A DNA stretch of 64,000 nt from Flavobacterium sp. ASV13 (GTDB taxonomy: Bacteria > Bacteroidota > Bacteroidia > Flavobacteriales > Flavobacteriaceae): positions 87,001-151,000 of the forward strand of contig NZ_JQJY01000010.1 in the NCBI RefSeq assembly GCF_000745775.1, read 5' to 3'. Shown piece after piece: positions 53,827 to 63,290 of the stretch. How positions within the stretch are numbered: the first letter of the stretch is position 1; each line of letters opens with the position of its first letter. Under the pieces are notes generated by a model. The model had not been told where the DNA came from. It saw nothing but the letters and a program-made list of their open reading frames with translations, and ran no database searches. A program made the translations under genes and the position numbers.

Positions 53827-54570
53827 ATGAAAAAGTCAATACTGCTGTTAATCATTCTATATCTAAATTATGGTACAGCAAAAGCCTGCGACAAATGTGT
53901 TGCTTACAATAACAGTGATTTCAAAATAAAATCGGCTACAATTACACATAAAGCAGATTTAGGACTAACTGTTTGGGATATTAAAGTTGAAGGAACTGCT
54001 GGTAAAACAATGCCTAAGCCCGTTGGACAATTAAATGGAGCTCCCGTGTTAGCCTATGTTTTTCCAACTACATTAAAATCTTCTGATATTGGTTTTGGCC
54101 AAACCGAAGGAATTGTGGCGCTTGCCCTAACCTCACATCCTGATTTTGAAGACACTCCTCTTTGGGATGAAAATCTGGACGGAAACTATCTCAACGATGG
54201 ACTAGTTTGGCACGCACATTGGGTTTTATTGGTTGAAGACAAACGCGTTGGAGGCGGACTTTCTGTAAAAGAATTTACAAAAGGAGATCCAAAAGTGGTT
54301 TTGCCACCAACAAATCCCGGAATGGCAATGTACATGGATAGTCCTGGTTTCAATATAGTTTCTAAAGGAAATTCAATAAAAGTAATTGTACCCAATTTTA
54401 GAATCAATAATAATACAAATTTCAAATTTGATGCAGTAAGCTGTTATATGGAAGTCAGCACAGGAGCTGGCGGTTCACATGATACTGCGGGCGCAAAACC
54501 AATGCTTGGTGTTTACAAAGTGTATACTATTGCCAGTGGCAATCTTTCCTTGCCTTATTCTGTAAAGTAA
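53827..54570 (+). CDS. Secreted protein of unknown function
   Basis: A 247-residue exported protein. A signal peptide (MKKSILLLIILYLNYGTAKA) is followed by ACDKCVAYNN with a CxxC that could bind metal or form a disulfide. The rest is beta-rich, with VAYNNSDFKI, LTVWDIKVEGTAGKTMPKPV, NDGLVWHAHWVLLVEDKRVG and GGSHDTAGAKPMLG. The two histidines in WHAHW are notable. I do not recognise the family. It lies directly downstream of the best -24/-12-like promoter in the window and starts a run of four genes ending with the second isochorismatase or beyond. Confidence 0.6.
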   Translation: MKKSILLLIILYLNYGTAKACDKCVAYNNSDFKIKSATITHKADLGLTVWDIKVEGTAGKTMPKPVGQLNGAPVLAYVFPTTLKSSDIGFGQTEGIVALALTSHPDFEDTPLWDENLDGNYLNDGLVWHAHWVLLVEDKRVGGGLSVKEFTKGDPKVVLPPTNPGMAMYMDSPGFNIVSKGNSIKVIVPNFRINNNTNFKFDAVSCYMEVSTGAGGSHDTAGAKPMLGVYKVYTIASGNLSLPYSVK

Positions 54571-54640
54571 AAATTAATATTTGCATCTTTTTGCGAATAT
54601 ATCTGGATTTCTTCATCGATTAATTTATAGACTATTTAAA

Positions 54641-55171
54641 ATGAAATTATTAGCTGAAAGTACTTGCAAAACAATTATAAATGCTTCATTTGAAAGCATT
54701 GACCTTACCGAATGGCTTTTTACTTTAAAAGATTCTGAGTATCAAATTTGCTCAAAAGATCATATAGCAGCTGGCAATTCGATAAATGAAAATGGAAAAA
54801 GAATGTCTATAAATGTGGAGCAAATTGCAGGAAATCTGCTAATCCAACATTATGTTGAAGATGTTAGTCAAAAAGATCATTGTCGTGTACAATCTATTTC
54901 AGATTCAATTGCGGCAGCTGGTAAAACTAAACTTCATATTGTTTGGGAATTAAAGATTGAAAAAAAAGATTCATCAAGTTGCGAACTTTCTAATCATGTT
55001 ATTGTAAATGCAACCGATGATTTCTTAAATTTACTTAATCATTTAAATATCAAAAACTTAGACTCAATTTCAAATGAAAAGCTTCCGAATTTAATTCAAC
55101 ATAATGAAGAGGAAACACCACTTTTTGCAAAAGATATTGAAAGAAAAGCACTGAAAGGAATTTGGAGTTAA
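54641..55171 (+). CDS. Small soluble protein of unknown function
   Basis: A 176-residue cytoplasmic protein. The ATG at 54641 (MKLLAESTCKTIINASFESI) is chosen; an upstream in-frame ATG at 54581 adds 20 residues of poor character. The pattern of alternating strands (FESIDLTEWLFTLKDSEYQI, GNLLIQHYVEDVSQKDHC, KLHIVWELKIEKKDSSSCEL) recalls START/SRPBCC proteins of Bacteroidota, but the match is weak. It sits between the secreted protein and the isochorismatase genes. Confidence 0.55.
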   Translation: MKLLAESTCKTIINASFESIDLTEWLFTLKDSEYQICSKDHIAAGNSINENGKRMSINVEQIAGNLLIQHYVEDVSQKDHCRVQSISDSIAAAGKTKLHIVWELKIEKKDSSSCELSNHVIVNATDDFLNLLNHLNIKNLDSISNEKLPNLIQHNEEETPLFAKDIERKALKGIWS

Positions 55172-55200
55172 AACATTGTTTTTTCTAAACTAATAAACGT

Positions 55201-55740
55201 ATGCTAATACAAGAAAACACGGGATTAATTCTAATTGATGTTCAGGGAAAACTTGCTCGCATTGTAGACAAAAGCGAAGAATTAGTTTTAAATCTTGAAA
55301 AACTCATTCGTGGCTGTCAGCTACTTTCGATTCCGATAATCTGGGCAGAACAAAACCCGAAAGGACTCGGCTCAACAATACCGGAATTGGAAAAATTATT
55401 ACAAAATCAAAAATCGATTGAAAAGTTTACTTTCAACGCTTTTGATACCGAAACTTTCAGGCAATCTATTATTGATTCCGGAAAAAAACAATGGTTAATC
55501 TGTGGTATTGAAGCTCATATATGTGTTTATCAAACTGCAATGGGTTTATTATCAAATGATTTTGAAGTACAAATCGTAACTGATTGTGTTTCTTCCCGAT
55601 CAAAACAGAGTATTAAAATAGCGCTGAAAAAATTGCAAAACAAAGGAGCTGATTTAACGAACGTTGAAATGTGTCTTTATGAACTTGTTAAAGATTCCAG
55701 ACAAAATATCTTCAAAGAAATTCTAACATTAATCAAATAA
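55201..55740 (+). CDS. Isochorismatase-family hydrolase
   Basis: A 179-residue cysteine hydrolase: TGLILIDVQGKLARIV has the catalytic aspartate (near 13), and WLICGIEAHICVYQTAMGLL has the nucleophile cysteine (near 108). The lysine lies in the KSIEKFTFNAF region. VQIVTDCVSSRSKQSIKIAL follows, as in the YcaC/nicotinamidase-like group. The alpha/beta hydrolase at 55748 follows by 7 bases, so the two are probably translated from one message. Confidence 0.88.
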   Translation: MLIQENTGLILIDVQGKLARIVDKSEELVLNLEKLIRGCQLLSIPIIWAEQNPKGLGSTIPELEKLLQNQKSIEKFTFNAFDTETFRQSIIDSGKKQWLICGIEAHICVYQTAMGLLSNDFEVQIVTDCVSSRSKQSIKIALKKLQNKGADLTNVEMCLYELVKDSRQNIFKEILTLIK

Positions 55741-55747
55741 AAAAATC

Positions 55748-56518
55748 ATGTCAAAATCAAAAACTATTATACTGATTCACGGAAATTTTGTAAACGACAA
55801 AACTTGGGCAGAATGGAAACAATACTATGAAAAAAAAGGATATACCGTTTATGCTCCAGCAAATCCGGGACACGATGGAAATCCTGCTGAATTGAGAACA
55901 AAAGTTCATCCAGATCTGGTTAAAACAGGATTTATAGATATTGTTTCTAATATTAGCAAATTAATTGATTCACTACCCGAAAAGCCTTTAATAATTGGTC
56001 ATTCTATGGCAGGAATGGCTGTTTTAAAATTAGTCGAATTAGGAAAAGCTGCTGCTGGTGTGAGTATTGACGGAGCACCTCCAAAAAATGTTTTTCCTCC
56101 ATTTCAAACTTTAAAAACGGTAATTCCGGCATTTGGTTTCTTTTCTTCCAATAAATATTTTATGGGAAGCCGGGACTGGTACGATTATGCTTTTTTCAAC
56201 ACCATACCTGAAAGCGAAAAACAAAAAGCATTTGAAAAATTTGCTGTACCTGAAAGTTATAAAGTCAGTCGAGAATTGGTTTTAAATTCGTTTTCGAATA
56301 TCAATTTTAAAAAAACACATGAACCTATTTTATTTATTGGAGGTGGCAGCGACCATATTTTCCCTCCTAACCTGACACAAACTATAGCTAAAAAATACAG
56401 CGATAATTCTGGTCGTGTAGATCTTAAGATTTTTAACGGTAAAAGTCATTTCATTTGTGGAGAACCTGGCTGGGAAATTGTCGCCGATTATATAATTAGT
56501 TGGTACGAAGATCTATAA
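55748..56518 (+). CDS. Alpha/beta hydrolase (paralogue 3)
   Basis: A 256-residue hydrolase with ILIHGNFVNDKTWAEWKQYY, YAPANPGHDGNP, LIIGHSMAGMAVLKLVELGK (serine near 83), FIGGGSDHIFPPN and NGKSHFICGEPGWE. It belongs to the same group as 26988 and 48275 (shared W-x-EW start, IIGHS and GWxxxA end), though more diverged. Probably coexpressed with the isochorismatase just upstream. Confidence 0.85.
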   Translation: MSKSKTIILIHGNFVNDKTWAEWKQYYEKKGYTVYAPANPGHDGNPAELRTKVHPDLVKTGFIDIVSNISKLIDSLPEKPLIIGHSMAGMAVLKLVELGKAAAGVSIDGAPPKNVFPPFQTLKTVIPAFGFFSSNKYFMGSRDWYDYAFFNTIPESEKQKAFEKFAVPESYKVSRELVLNSFSNINFKKTHEPILFIGGGSDHIFPPNLTQTIAKKYSDNSGRVDLKIFNGKSHFICGEPGWEIVADYIISWYEDL

Positions 56519-56602
56519 AAAACAATGTTATACAAGTGCACAAGCATTTCTGTAAAATTATTCTAATCGCAAGCTATTTAATTATTACTTAATACTAAAG
56601 TC

Positions 56603-57220
56603 ATGAGTTTATATCAACTTCAAAAAACCGCCATAATACTAATTGATCCATTCAATGATTTTCTTTCCGAAGGAGGAAAATTATATCCTGTAACGAAAGA
56701 AACTGTTGAAGGCAACAAAGTAGTTGAAAACATTAAAAAACTTTTAACTGCTGCAAGGGAGAAAAAAATCCAGATTGTTTATGCGCCTCATCGACATACT
56801 CAAAAAAACGACTATTTGAATTGGAAATTTATGGCACCATCCCATTTAGGAAGCAAAGGCATCACTCTATTTGAGAAAAACTCATGGGGAGCTGAATTTC
56901 ATCCTGACTTAATAATGCAAGAAGGTGATCTTTTAGCGCAAAACCATTGGACAGCCAGTGGTTTTGCAAATACTGATTTGGATTTTCTTTTACGTCAGCA
57001 TAATATTGATCAAATCGTCCTTGTTGGAATGAGAGCCAATACCTGTATTGATTCTACAGCTCGATATGGAGTAGAATTAGGATATCATGTAACCTTAATT
57101 AAAGACGGTATAGGCGCATTTAATTGGGAAGAGATAAAAGCAACGGTTGAAACAAATTTTCCAAATTACGGACACGTTCTTTCATCAACTGACGAATTTA
57201 TTGCTAATATCAACAATTAA
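56603..57220 (+). CDS. Isochorismatase-family hydrolase (larger type)
   Basis: A 205-residue cysteine hydrolase distinct from those at 35996 and 55201: AIILIDPFNDFLSEGGKLYP with the aspartate near 15, KNSWGAEFHPDL, then VLVGMRANTCIDSTARYGVE with the cysteine near 146. HVTLIKDGIGAFNWEE follows. The third isochorismatase-type gene in the window; the substrate is unknown. Convergent with the MFS gene, only 14 bases between stops. Confidence 0.88.
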   Translation: MSLYQLQKTAIILIDPFNDFLSEGGKLYPVTKETVEGNKVVENIKKLLTAAREKKIQIVYAPHRHTQKNDYLNWKFMAPSHLGSKGITLFEKNSWGAEFHPDLIMQEGDLLAQNHWTASGFANTDLDFLLRQHNIDQIVLVGMRANTCIDSTARYGVELGYHVTLIKDGIGAFNWEEIKATVETNFPNYGHVLSSTDEFIANINN

Positions 57221-57234
57221 AACAGTTGTGTTTC

Positions 57235-58416
57235 TTAAATACTGCTTTGTAATTTCTTTTTTCTTTTCCAATACAATAAATAAAGAATACCCATGGAAAT
57301 TGCCAAAATATCAAATTTCATAATTTGAGGAATGCGCATGATATGATCGTTGTAATAACTTCCGCCCAAAAGAGCACCGCATCCTATTCCCATTTCCATT
57401 GAAATATACATGGTCGCAACTGCTTTTCCTCGATGCTCCGGACTACTTAAATCGATTGTCCATGCGCTAATTGCAGGCGACAAAATTCCTGTGCCTGCTC
57501 CGTAAATTCCTGCACCTACAAGCAATAATTGTATATCTCTCCCTTCACTTATAACAAAAAGCGCCACTACTACAATAAACAAACCTGCTAGTATCACTTT
57601 TGGACGACCATATTTGTCGGAAACTTTTCCAGCTACAAATCGGACTAAAACTGAAGTTATGGTAAATGCTGTAAAAAAAAGTCCTTTATTCTGAGCACCT
57701 AAATGACTGCTCCAATCTGGAATTAAAGTAAGTATAAGTCCAAAAGCGGTATAAGAAAAAAATGTTACGACTCCTGCAGGCAACGCTTTTCTATCTATAA
57801 TATCTTGTCGGTTAAGAAAAAACATTGATTTATGGAGTTTTTCTTTTTTCTCCAGCGTTTCTTTCATATTCATTACTATGATAATAGACAAGAAAGCAAG
57901 CAGTGAGGAACAATAAAACATGAAATTAATTCCAAATTCATTTGATATCAAACTTCCAACCGCAGGCCCAAGAGCGCCACCAATACTAAAACATAAACCA
58001 TGTATTCCTAGTGCTTCTCCCCACCTTTTTTGCGGAATAATATCGGCAACATATGCAGAAGTTGCTGTTGGTTTAAATCCAGTCGAGAAACCATGCACTA
58101 ACCGCAGCAAAAGAAATCCTGATACAGAACTTAAAACCGGATAAAGAAAACCACAAACCACACATACTGATGAGCCAATTGCCATAACCGGTACACGCCC
58201 CCATTTATCAGTTAGTTTTCCGCTAAACGGACGTGAAATTCCAGCCGTTAAAGTAAATAGAGAAATAATTAGACCTTTATATTCGGCACCTCCCATGTTG
58301 CTTAAATAATTTGGAAGTTCTGGAATCATCATATTAAAACTTGATGAAAACAGCAATGAACTCATGCAGAGTAAAATAAACTGAACTGTATAAATTGATT
58401 TTTCCTTAGGAGGCAT
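57235..58416 (-). CDS. MFS transporter
   Basis: A 393-residue, 12-helix major facilitator family pump. Two copies of the loop 2-3 motif are seen: GISRPFSGKLTDKWGRVPVM and RFVAGKVSDKYGRPKVILAG. HGLCFSIGGALGPAVGSLIS in helix 5 is the antiporter-type motif, so export of a drug or metabolite is likely. It is transcribed alone, divergent from the GNAT gene. Confidence 0.88.
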   Translation of the reverse strand: MPPKEKSIYTVQFILLCMSSLLFSSSFNMMIPELPNYLSNMGGAEYKGLIISLFTLTAGISRPFSGKLTDKWGRVPVMAIGSSVCVVCGFLYPVLSSVSGFLLLRLVHGFSTGFKPTATSAYVADIIPQKRWGEALGIHGLCFSIGGALGPAVGSLISNEFGINFMFYCSSLLAFLSIIIVMNMKETLEKKEKLHKSMFFLNRQDIIDRKALPAGVVTFFSYTAFGLILTLIPDWSSHLGAQNKGLFFTAFTITSVLVRFVAGKVSDKYGRPKVILAGLFIVVVALFVISEGRDIQLLLVGAGIYGAGTGILSPAISAWTIDLSSPEHRGKAVATMYISMEMGIGCGALLGGSYYNDHIMRIPQIMKFDILAISMGILYLLYWKRKKKLQSSI

Positions 58417-58567
58417 TATGAGGGTATTAAATATTGTCCAAAGATAAAATCTTATTCTTAAATACTAAAAGTTACTTACAAATCATCTGCAAGTTTAAAA
58501 TTGAAAATGAATCTTAGTTTCTCCATTTTATTCTAATTTTGCATTTCCCAACTTAAAAAAAAGACAA

Positions 58568-59080
58568 TTGATTACATTTAAAAAATGCGAAGAAACCAAT
58601 CTCGATTTATTGCATCAAATCGCATTGCAATCTTATAATGAAACCTATCAATACCTTTGGATGGATGGAGGCGCTTGGTATTTAGATAAATTTTATAAAA
58701 AAGAAATTTTCAAAGAGGAACTTTCTGATTCTTCTATTTTTTATTTTTTGATTTATGATGAAGAAAATCCAATTGGCTATTTTAAGCTGAAAGAAAGTCC
58801 AATCGAACACTATTCTGCAAAAGAATGTATGGAACTGGACAAACTATATCTTTTGAAAAAATACACAGGAAAAGGAATTGGGAAAACAGTAATGAATTTT
58901 ATCATCTCTTTTTCCAAAGAAAAAAATCGCTCCGTACTTTGGCTGAAAGTAATGGAAAGTAGTCCCGCCAAGTTTCTTTATGAAAAAGCTGGTTTCAAAC
59001 AAACCGACAAATACGAATTAGATTATCCTCAATTTATAAAAGAATATGCTTTTATTTTAACGATGATTCTAAAACTCTAA
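58568..59080 (+). CDS. GNAT-family N-acetyltransferase (TTG start)
   Basis: A 170-residue GNAT enzyme. MITFKKCEETNLDLLHQIAL is the usual N-terminal strand and helix, LDKLYLLKKYTGKGIGKTVM the acetyl-CoA loop, and KVMESSPAKFLYEKAGFKQTD the final strands. No ATG lies in frame before the domain; the start is a TTG at 58568. It ends inside the long hairpin at 59072-59122. Substrate unknown. Confidence 0.85.
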   Translation: MITFKKCEETNLDLLHQIALQSYNETYQYLWMDGGAWYLDKFYKKEIFKEELSDSSIFYFLIYDEENPIGYFKLKESPIEHYSAKECMELDKLYLLKKYTGKGIGKTVMNFIISFSKEKNRSVLWLKVMESSPAKFLYEKAGFKQTDKYELDYPQFIKEYAFILTMILKL

Positions 59081-59122
59081 ATGAAAATGACGCTTTAATA
59101 GCGTCATTTTCATTTAGAGTTT
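59072..59122. terminator. Perfect 22-bp hairpin terminator overlapping the GNAT stop
   Basis: A 22-bp perfect stem (59072-59093 and 59101-59122) with a seven-base TTTAATA loop. It includes the GNAT stop codon and abuts the stop of the convergent glycosylase gene. Confidence 0.85.
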
Positions 59123-59731
59123 TTAGTAATTTTTATTAGGCTTACTAACATATTTGTTACCTTTTACAAAAAACCTCCATGGCAAAAGAGCATGTTCCTC
59201 TGCGTATGCGATACCAACACGAGGCACAGCGGCAATTGCATCTTCGTTATATTTAATGTTCTGATCTTCAATCCAGATTTCTTCGCCTCCTAAATCTTTC
59301 TTATTAAAAGACAAATTTATTCCCAAAGCCTTTGCTACAGAACCCGGACCAGATGAAATTGCAGGTTTAGTAACCGACATATTTCTTCTGTGTTCCATAA
59401 TTTCTGCACCAATTAAAGGTTGAACAGCCCGTATTAAAATTGCATGAGGATCATCTTTGACCGAAGTCACAATATTAAACATACTATGAATTCCATAACA
59501 TAAATAAACATAAGAAACTCCTCCATCGCTGTACATAATTTCGGTTCTATTCGTACGTCTATTGCCATAAGCATGCGAAGCTTTGTCTTTTATACCAAAA
59601 TAAGCTTCCGTTTCTATAATTATGCCGGCAGTTATTTCTCCGTCTATTTGAGTAAAAAGTACTTTTCCTAAAAGGTCTTTAGCCAAAAAGAGTACATCTT
59701 CATTGAGATAATAGGAATATTGTAATTTCAA
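59123..59731 (-). CDS. 3-methyladenine DNA glycosylase (AAG/MPG family)
   Basis: A 202-residue base-excision repair enzyme that removes alkylated purines. FLAKDLLGKVLFTQIDGEI is the start of the fold. IIIETEAYFGIKDKASHAYG carries the catalytic glutamate (near 42). RTEIMYSDGGVSYVYLCYGI has the intercalating tyrosine region, and ILIRAVQPLIGAEIM follows. The frame has no ATG before the domain; the start is a TTG at 59731. The length is normal for bacterial members. Confidence 0.92.
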   Translation of the reverse strand: MKLQYSYYLNEDVLFLAKDLLGKVLFTQIDGEITAGIIIETEAYFGIKDKASHAYGNRRTNRTEIMYSDGGVSYVYLCYGIHSMFNIVTSVKDDPHAILIRAVQPLIGAEIMEHRRNMSVTKPAISSGPGSVAKALGINLSFNKKDLGGEEIWIEDQNIKYNEDAIAAVPRVGIAYAEEHALLPWRFFVKGNKYVSKPNKNY

Positions 59732-59864
59732 AAGAATGCTTTTTTATTTTATAGTATTGCTAACATTCAAATATACATTATAATCCTCTCGCTATTTTTC
59801 TTTCCCAAAAACATTTTCTCTCAAGTAAACAGTACTGATATTACATTAATTTTATATTTTGCGA

Positions 59865-60060
59865 AAAATGGCGTCGTACTGACGGATACAAAAGTTGTAC
59901 GGTCGAACATCTACTGAATTTTTAGCTGCAGCAGGGATTTTAGCCCTTCCGCTTGTGGGAACGGTACAACTAAAGAAAGATCACTATATAGAAATTTGAG
60001 AGGAACGTATGACGGAACCGAAAATATGTCAACGATTTCTCTAAATTTAACTGCCCGATA
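59865..60060 (+). pseudogene. Possible gene remnant in a gene-free gap
   Basis: The 410-base gap between the glycosylase start and the GH2 stop holds a patch of higher GC. One frame reads EFLAAAGILALPLVGTVQLK and stops at 59998-60000; the next reads RGTYDGTENMSTISLNLTAR to a stop near 60062. Joined by a frameshift it looks like the C-terminus of a C1q-like or barrel protein, but the family is not certain. A terminator hairpin follows at 60070. Confidence 0.3.
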
Positions 60061-60069
60061 ATTAAATAA

Positions 60070-60105
60070 AAAAGTGCTGGCGTTTATATCGTCAGCACTT
60101 TTATT
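60070..60105. terminator. Hairpin terminator
   Basis: AAAAAGTGCTG and CAGCACTTTT (60070-60102) form a stem with two mismatched bases near the loop; it serves the remnant on the plus strand and the GH2 gene on the minus strand. Confidence 0.7.
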
Positions 60106-60145
60106 TGTTTTTTAAATAACTAATTGATCTAATAGTGAAATCAAC

Positions 60146-62833
60146 TTAGAAAATTCTTTTTAGTTCAATTCCGTTTAGAATGGTTTTACCCGTTTTTTGT
60201 TTGAAATCAACCTGAATTCCTTTGCCGTCTTTTACATAAATAGTCGTTTTCATATCAACGGCTTTTTCAGGTTCCAAGTAGTTATTATTTCCTAAGTTTT
60301 CCAGAAATAATTGTCCGTTTACCAAAACATCAAAAACTCTAAAGGCTTTTTCCTCCTTCTGACTTTTCTCTGCTAAATTATAAGCCAACGCCTCTCTAGT
60401 ATTTCCCGAAAGAAACTCAGCAAAATAAAGTGTCAATTCATATTTTCCGTCTGGAACATCAAAATTAAAAGCTTCAATTCCTTCTCTTTGCGTTTGATAA
60501 ATCGGATCATTTTCAGTTCCTTTTATCAATTTATTTGTTCCGTATGGAATTTGAGGATTTCCAGGCATTTTATACGCTTGCCCACCAACATAACCCCAAC
60601 TTCCTTTTGTGTAAGCTTGTTCTGAAAGCCAGTTTTGCTGTGTCAATTCTTCAGTAAATTGTCTTTGATCTCCTAAACTGATTCTTATATTTTCAAAAGG
60701 ATATTTTACGCTGTTTAAATTCGGTGCATAAACTGTGAAATGAATTGATGCAAAATCTTTTAAGCTTTCGTTTGAAGTTGAAAAAGCTTCTACTATATTG
60801 TTTCCATTTTTGAACGGAACTTTAAAAATAGTCGATCCTTCTTTTGTTTTCTGGCTTCCTAAATTTTGTCCGTTAACTTTTAAAGTGATTTCATTTTCAT
60901 TTGAAAAAACTTCCAAATCCTGATAAAAAACCGATTCGTTTTCTGAAGTCAAAACTCCGGAACGATTTGTCCAGCTTTTTGATCCAATGCTTACAACTGG
61001 CTTTTTCAGTAATCTTGCCTGATAAAAATAATAAGCATCTTTCGGAATTCTGTCCCAAGAAATAATTCCTTTATTGTTCATATGTGGCCAACTTTCGGCT
61101 CTTCCTTCTGAATTGAATTCCACTAAATTCCAAATCGTACCTCCAGCTACATAATCTAAATTTTCAATGGCATTTAAATAATGTTTGTGATACAACATGG
61201 CATATTCCATTGTTTTATCGAACTTTCTCGGATTCTCTGATCGCATTCTTCTATCAGCATCGGCACCAAATTCTGTAATTACCATAGGTTTGTCTGGTAA
61301 TACTCGATGATGGTTTTCAAGAAACTTTTCTAAACCGCCAAATTCGCCATTGTACCAACCGTGATATAAATTCCATCCTACAATCATCGGGATTTTTGTC
61401 AATCCAACCGAATTGTACAAATCAAAAGCACCGTGATTTGGCAACATTGTATAACGTGTTGGATCTTCTTCTCTTGTCACATTTTCAAGTTTTTGAGCCA
61501 ATGCTGCAACGTTTTTGTAATAATTCTGTCTTTCTACCGATTTATCATCATATCTTGGGCGAAGCAAAATTTCATTCATATACGCCCAAACAATTACACT
61601 TGGATGATTGAAACTTTGACGAATCATTTCACGTTGCATTTCGATGCTGTTTTCTTCAAAAGTTTTAGTTTCTGTAATTCGGTTTACTTCAGGAGTTTCA
61701 ACCATTGCCAAAAGCCCAATTCTATCGCAAGCTTCTAAAACAGAAGGATCTTGCGGGTAATGTGCCACACGAACAAAATTTCCGCCCATATCTTTAATCA
61801 ACTGCATATCTTTTTCAGCCAAAACATCTGGCAATGCATTCGCCAAATCTTTATAATCCTGATGGCGGTTTGCCCCGATTAATTTAGCTGGTTTTCCATT
61901 TAAAAAAAATCCTTTGTCAGCAGTAAACGAAAACCATCTGAAACCAACTGGTGCAGAAAATAAATCTAATTGCTCTTTGGTCTTTTTATCCAAAATAACC
62001 GTAACCACTTTATACAAATAAGGCTCATCTGGCGACCATAATTTTGGGTTTTGAACCGCTTTTGAAAGCTGTAAAAATTCAGTTTTTGAATTTGATTTCA
62101 GTTTCAAACTAGAACTAAAAGTAGCAACCTCTAAATTATTTTTATCGAATAATTTAGAAGTAACAATTACTTCTTTTGAAGATTTAGAATTGTTTTCAAT
62201 ATTTCCTTTAACCTGAAATTTAGCTGATGTGGCTGAAACATCTGGAGTAGTGATAAATACACCGTCAGAAGCACGATTTGTCATGTCAAAATGGACTTCG
62301 TTTGAAGCAATCAAATATACGTCGCGATAAATTCCTCCGTAAAAAGTAAAATCGGCATCAAGCGGCGGAATATCGTCGTTATAACTGTTGTCAACTTTTA
62401 TTACAATTTGGTTTCCCTTTTCAGGATTTTCAAACTGAAGAAATTCATTTATCGGAAAACTGAATGCCGTGTAACCACCAATATGCGAACCAACTTTTTT
62501 TCCGTTAATAAAAACTTCTGTAGTTTGATTTGCACCTTCAAAATAAAGATAAACCGATTTGTTTTTCCACTGCGGATTTACATAAACAGTTTTCTTGTAC
62601 CATCCTTCACCGCGGTAATATCCCCATTGATCATCCATAACGTCAAATTTGTTCCAACTGTGCGGCAAATTGACATCTTCCCAAATCGTAGTTTTTGTAT
62701 TTTCTAAATCGGCTTGGTTTAATTTTCCTTTGTAAAACTGCCAATTGGAATTTATGGATTGTTTCATTTTTTCCTGACTGAATCCAGCCAAGAAACAAAA
62801 TAGAGTTGCGAGCAGTAAAATCTTTTTAATCAT
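60146..62833 (-). CDS. Exported glycoside hydrolase family 2 enzyme with malectin-like tail
   Basis: An 895-residue secreted glycosidase (beta-galactosidase/beta-glucuronidase family). The ATG at 62833 (MIKKILLLATLFCFLAGF) gives a proper signal peptide; an earlier in-frame ATG does not. The sugar-binding jelly roll (VNLPHSWNKFDVMDDQWGYY to about 190) and Ig-like domain (to about 300) lead to the barrel. There HPSVIVWAYMNEI carries the acid/base glutamate near 417, and PMVITEFGADAD the nucleophile glutamate near 520. The last 170 residues are a malectin-like carbohydrate-binding domain (VKYPFENIRISLGDQ; YELTLYFAEFLSG). The decayed GH127-like gene lies just upstream, so this was part of a polysaccharide-use locus. 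Confidence 0.92.
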   Translation of the reverse strand: MIKKILLLATLFCFLAGFSQEKMKQSINSNWQFYKGKLNQADLENTKTTIWEDVNLPHSWNKFDVMDDQWGYYRGEGWYKKTVYVNPQWKNKSVYLYFEGANQTTEVFINGKKVGSHIGGYTAFSFPINEFLQFENPEKGNQIVIKVDNSYNDDIPPLDADFTFYGGIYRDVYLIASNEVHFDMTNRASDGVFITTPDVSATSAKFQVKGNIENNSKSSKEVIVTSKLFDKNNLEVATFSSSLKLKSNSKTEFLQLSKAVQNPKLWSPDEPYLYKVVTVILDKKTKEQLDLFSAPVGFRWFSFTADKGFFLNGKPAKLIGANRHQDYKDLANALPDVLAEKDMQLIKDMGGNFVRVAHYPQDPSVLEACDRIGLLAMVETPEVNRITETKTFEENSIEMQREMIRQSFNHPSVIVWAYMNEILLRPRYDDKSVERQNYYKNVAALAQKLENVTREEDPTRYTMLPNHGAFDLYNSVGLTKIPMIVGWNLYHGWYNGEFGGLEKFLENHHRVLPDKPMVITEFGADADRRMRSENPRKFDKTMEYAMLYHKHYLNAIENLDYVAGGTIWNLVEFNSEGRAESWPHMNNKGIISWDRIPKDAYYFYQARLLKKPVVSIGSKSWTNRSGVLTSENESVFYQDLEVFSNENEITLKVNGQNLGSQKTKEGSTIFKVPFKNGNNIVEAFSTSNESLKDFASIHFTVYAPNLNSVKYPFENIRISLGDQRQFTEELTQQNWLSEQAYTKGSWGYVGGQAYKMPGNPQIPYGTNKLIKGTENDPIYQTQREGIEAFNFDVPDGKYELTLYFAEFLSGNTREALAYNLAEKSQKEEKAFRVFDVLVNGQLFLENLGNNNYLEPEKAVDMKTTIYVKDGKGIQVDFKQKTGKTILNGIELKRIF

Positions 62834-62838
62834 TGGTA

Positions 62839-63290
62839 TTAGTTTTGTGGTTTTACCAATCTGCAATCAAATAATCCTCCGGCTGTATTCCCTGGATCGA
62901 CTGCAAACTGAATTGTAATTTGGTTTTCATTTTTTAATAAAGCCGTAGGAATCGTATATGTCTCATCATGAAACGAATTTGGTTTCTTAGCTTTTAAAAT
63001 TTATTCCGCAATTTCGACATTATTTACTAAAATCCTAAAGATTCTTTTTTCAACCATAGCTTCTAAAATATGAATAAATCAAATTAGCTTCTGAGCTATT
63101 TTTGTATTCATTATAAAACTAAAGTAACCACCATCGTGTGCGTCTCTCTAGCATATTTTGAAATTCACCCGTAAAAGTATTTTTTACTTCAAAGCGATGA
63201 TTTTTATCAGGCTGCATTTTACCAATTCTCAAATGATCTAAACTTATTGCTTTAAGTACTTCTTTTTCAGAATTTTATTTTTCAAAAAAC
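62839..63290 (-). pseudogene. Decayed C-terminus of a GH127/DUF1680-like glycosidase
   Basis: On the minus strand a damaged frame ends 5 bases before the GH2 start codon. Readable parts, with frameshifts and in-frame stops between them, are KAISLDHLRIGKMQPDKNHR, NTFTGEFQNMLERRT, then MVEKRIFRILVNNVEIAE and a TAA. After the TAA come SFHDETYTIPTALLKNENQI and QFAVDPGNTAGGLFDCRLVK. The last segment closely follows the usual GH127 ending (AKPGNTAGGVFGVR type). At least one stop and two frame changes are present, and nothing of the N-terminal barrel is seen further upstream in the window. Confidence 0.65.
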
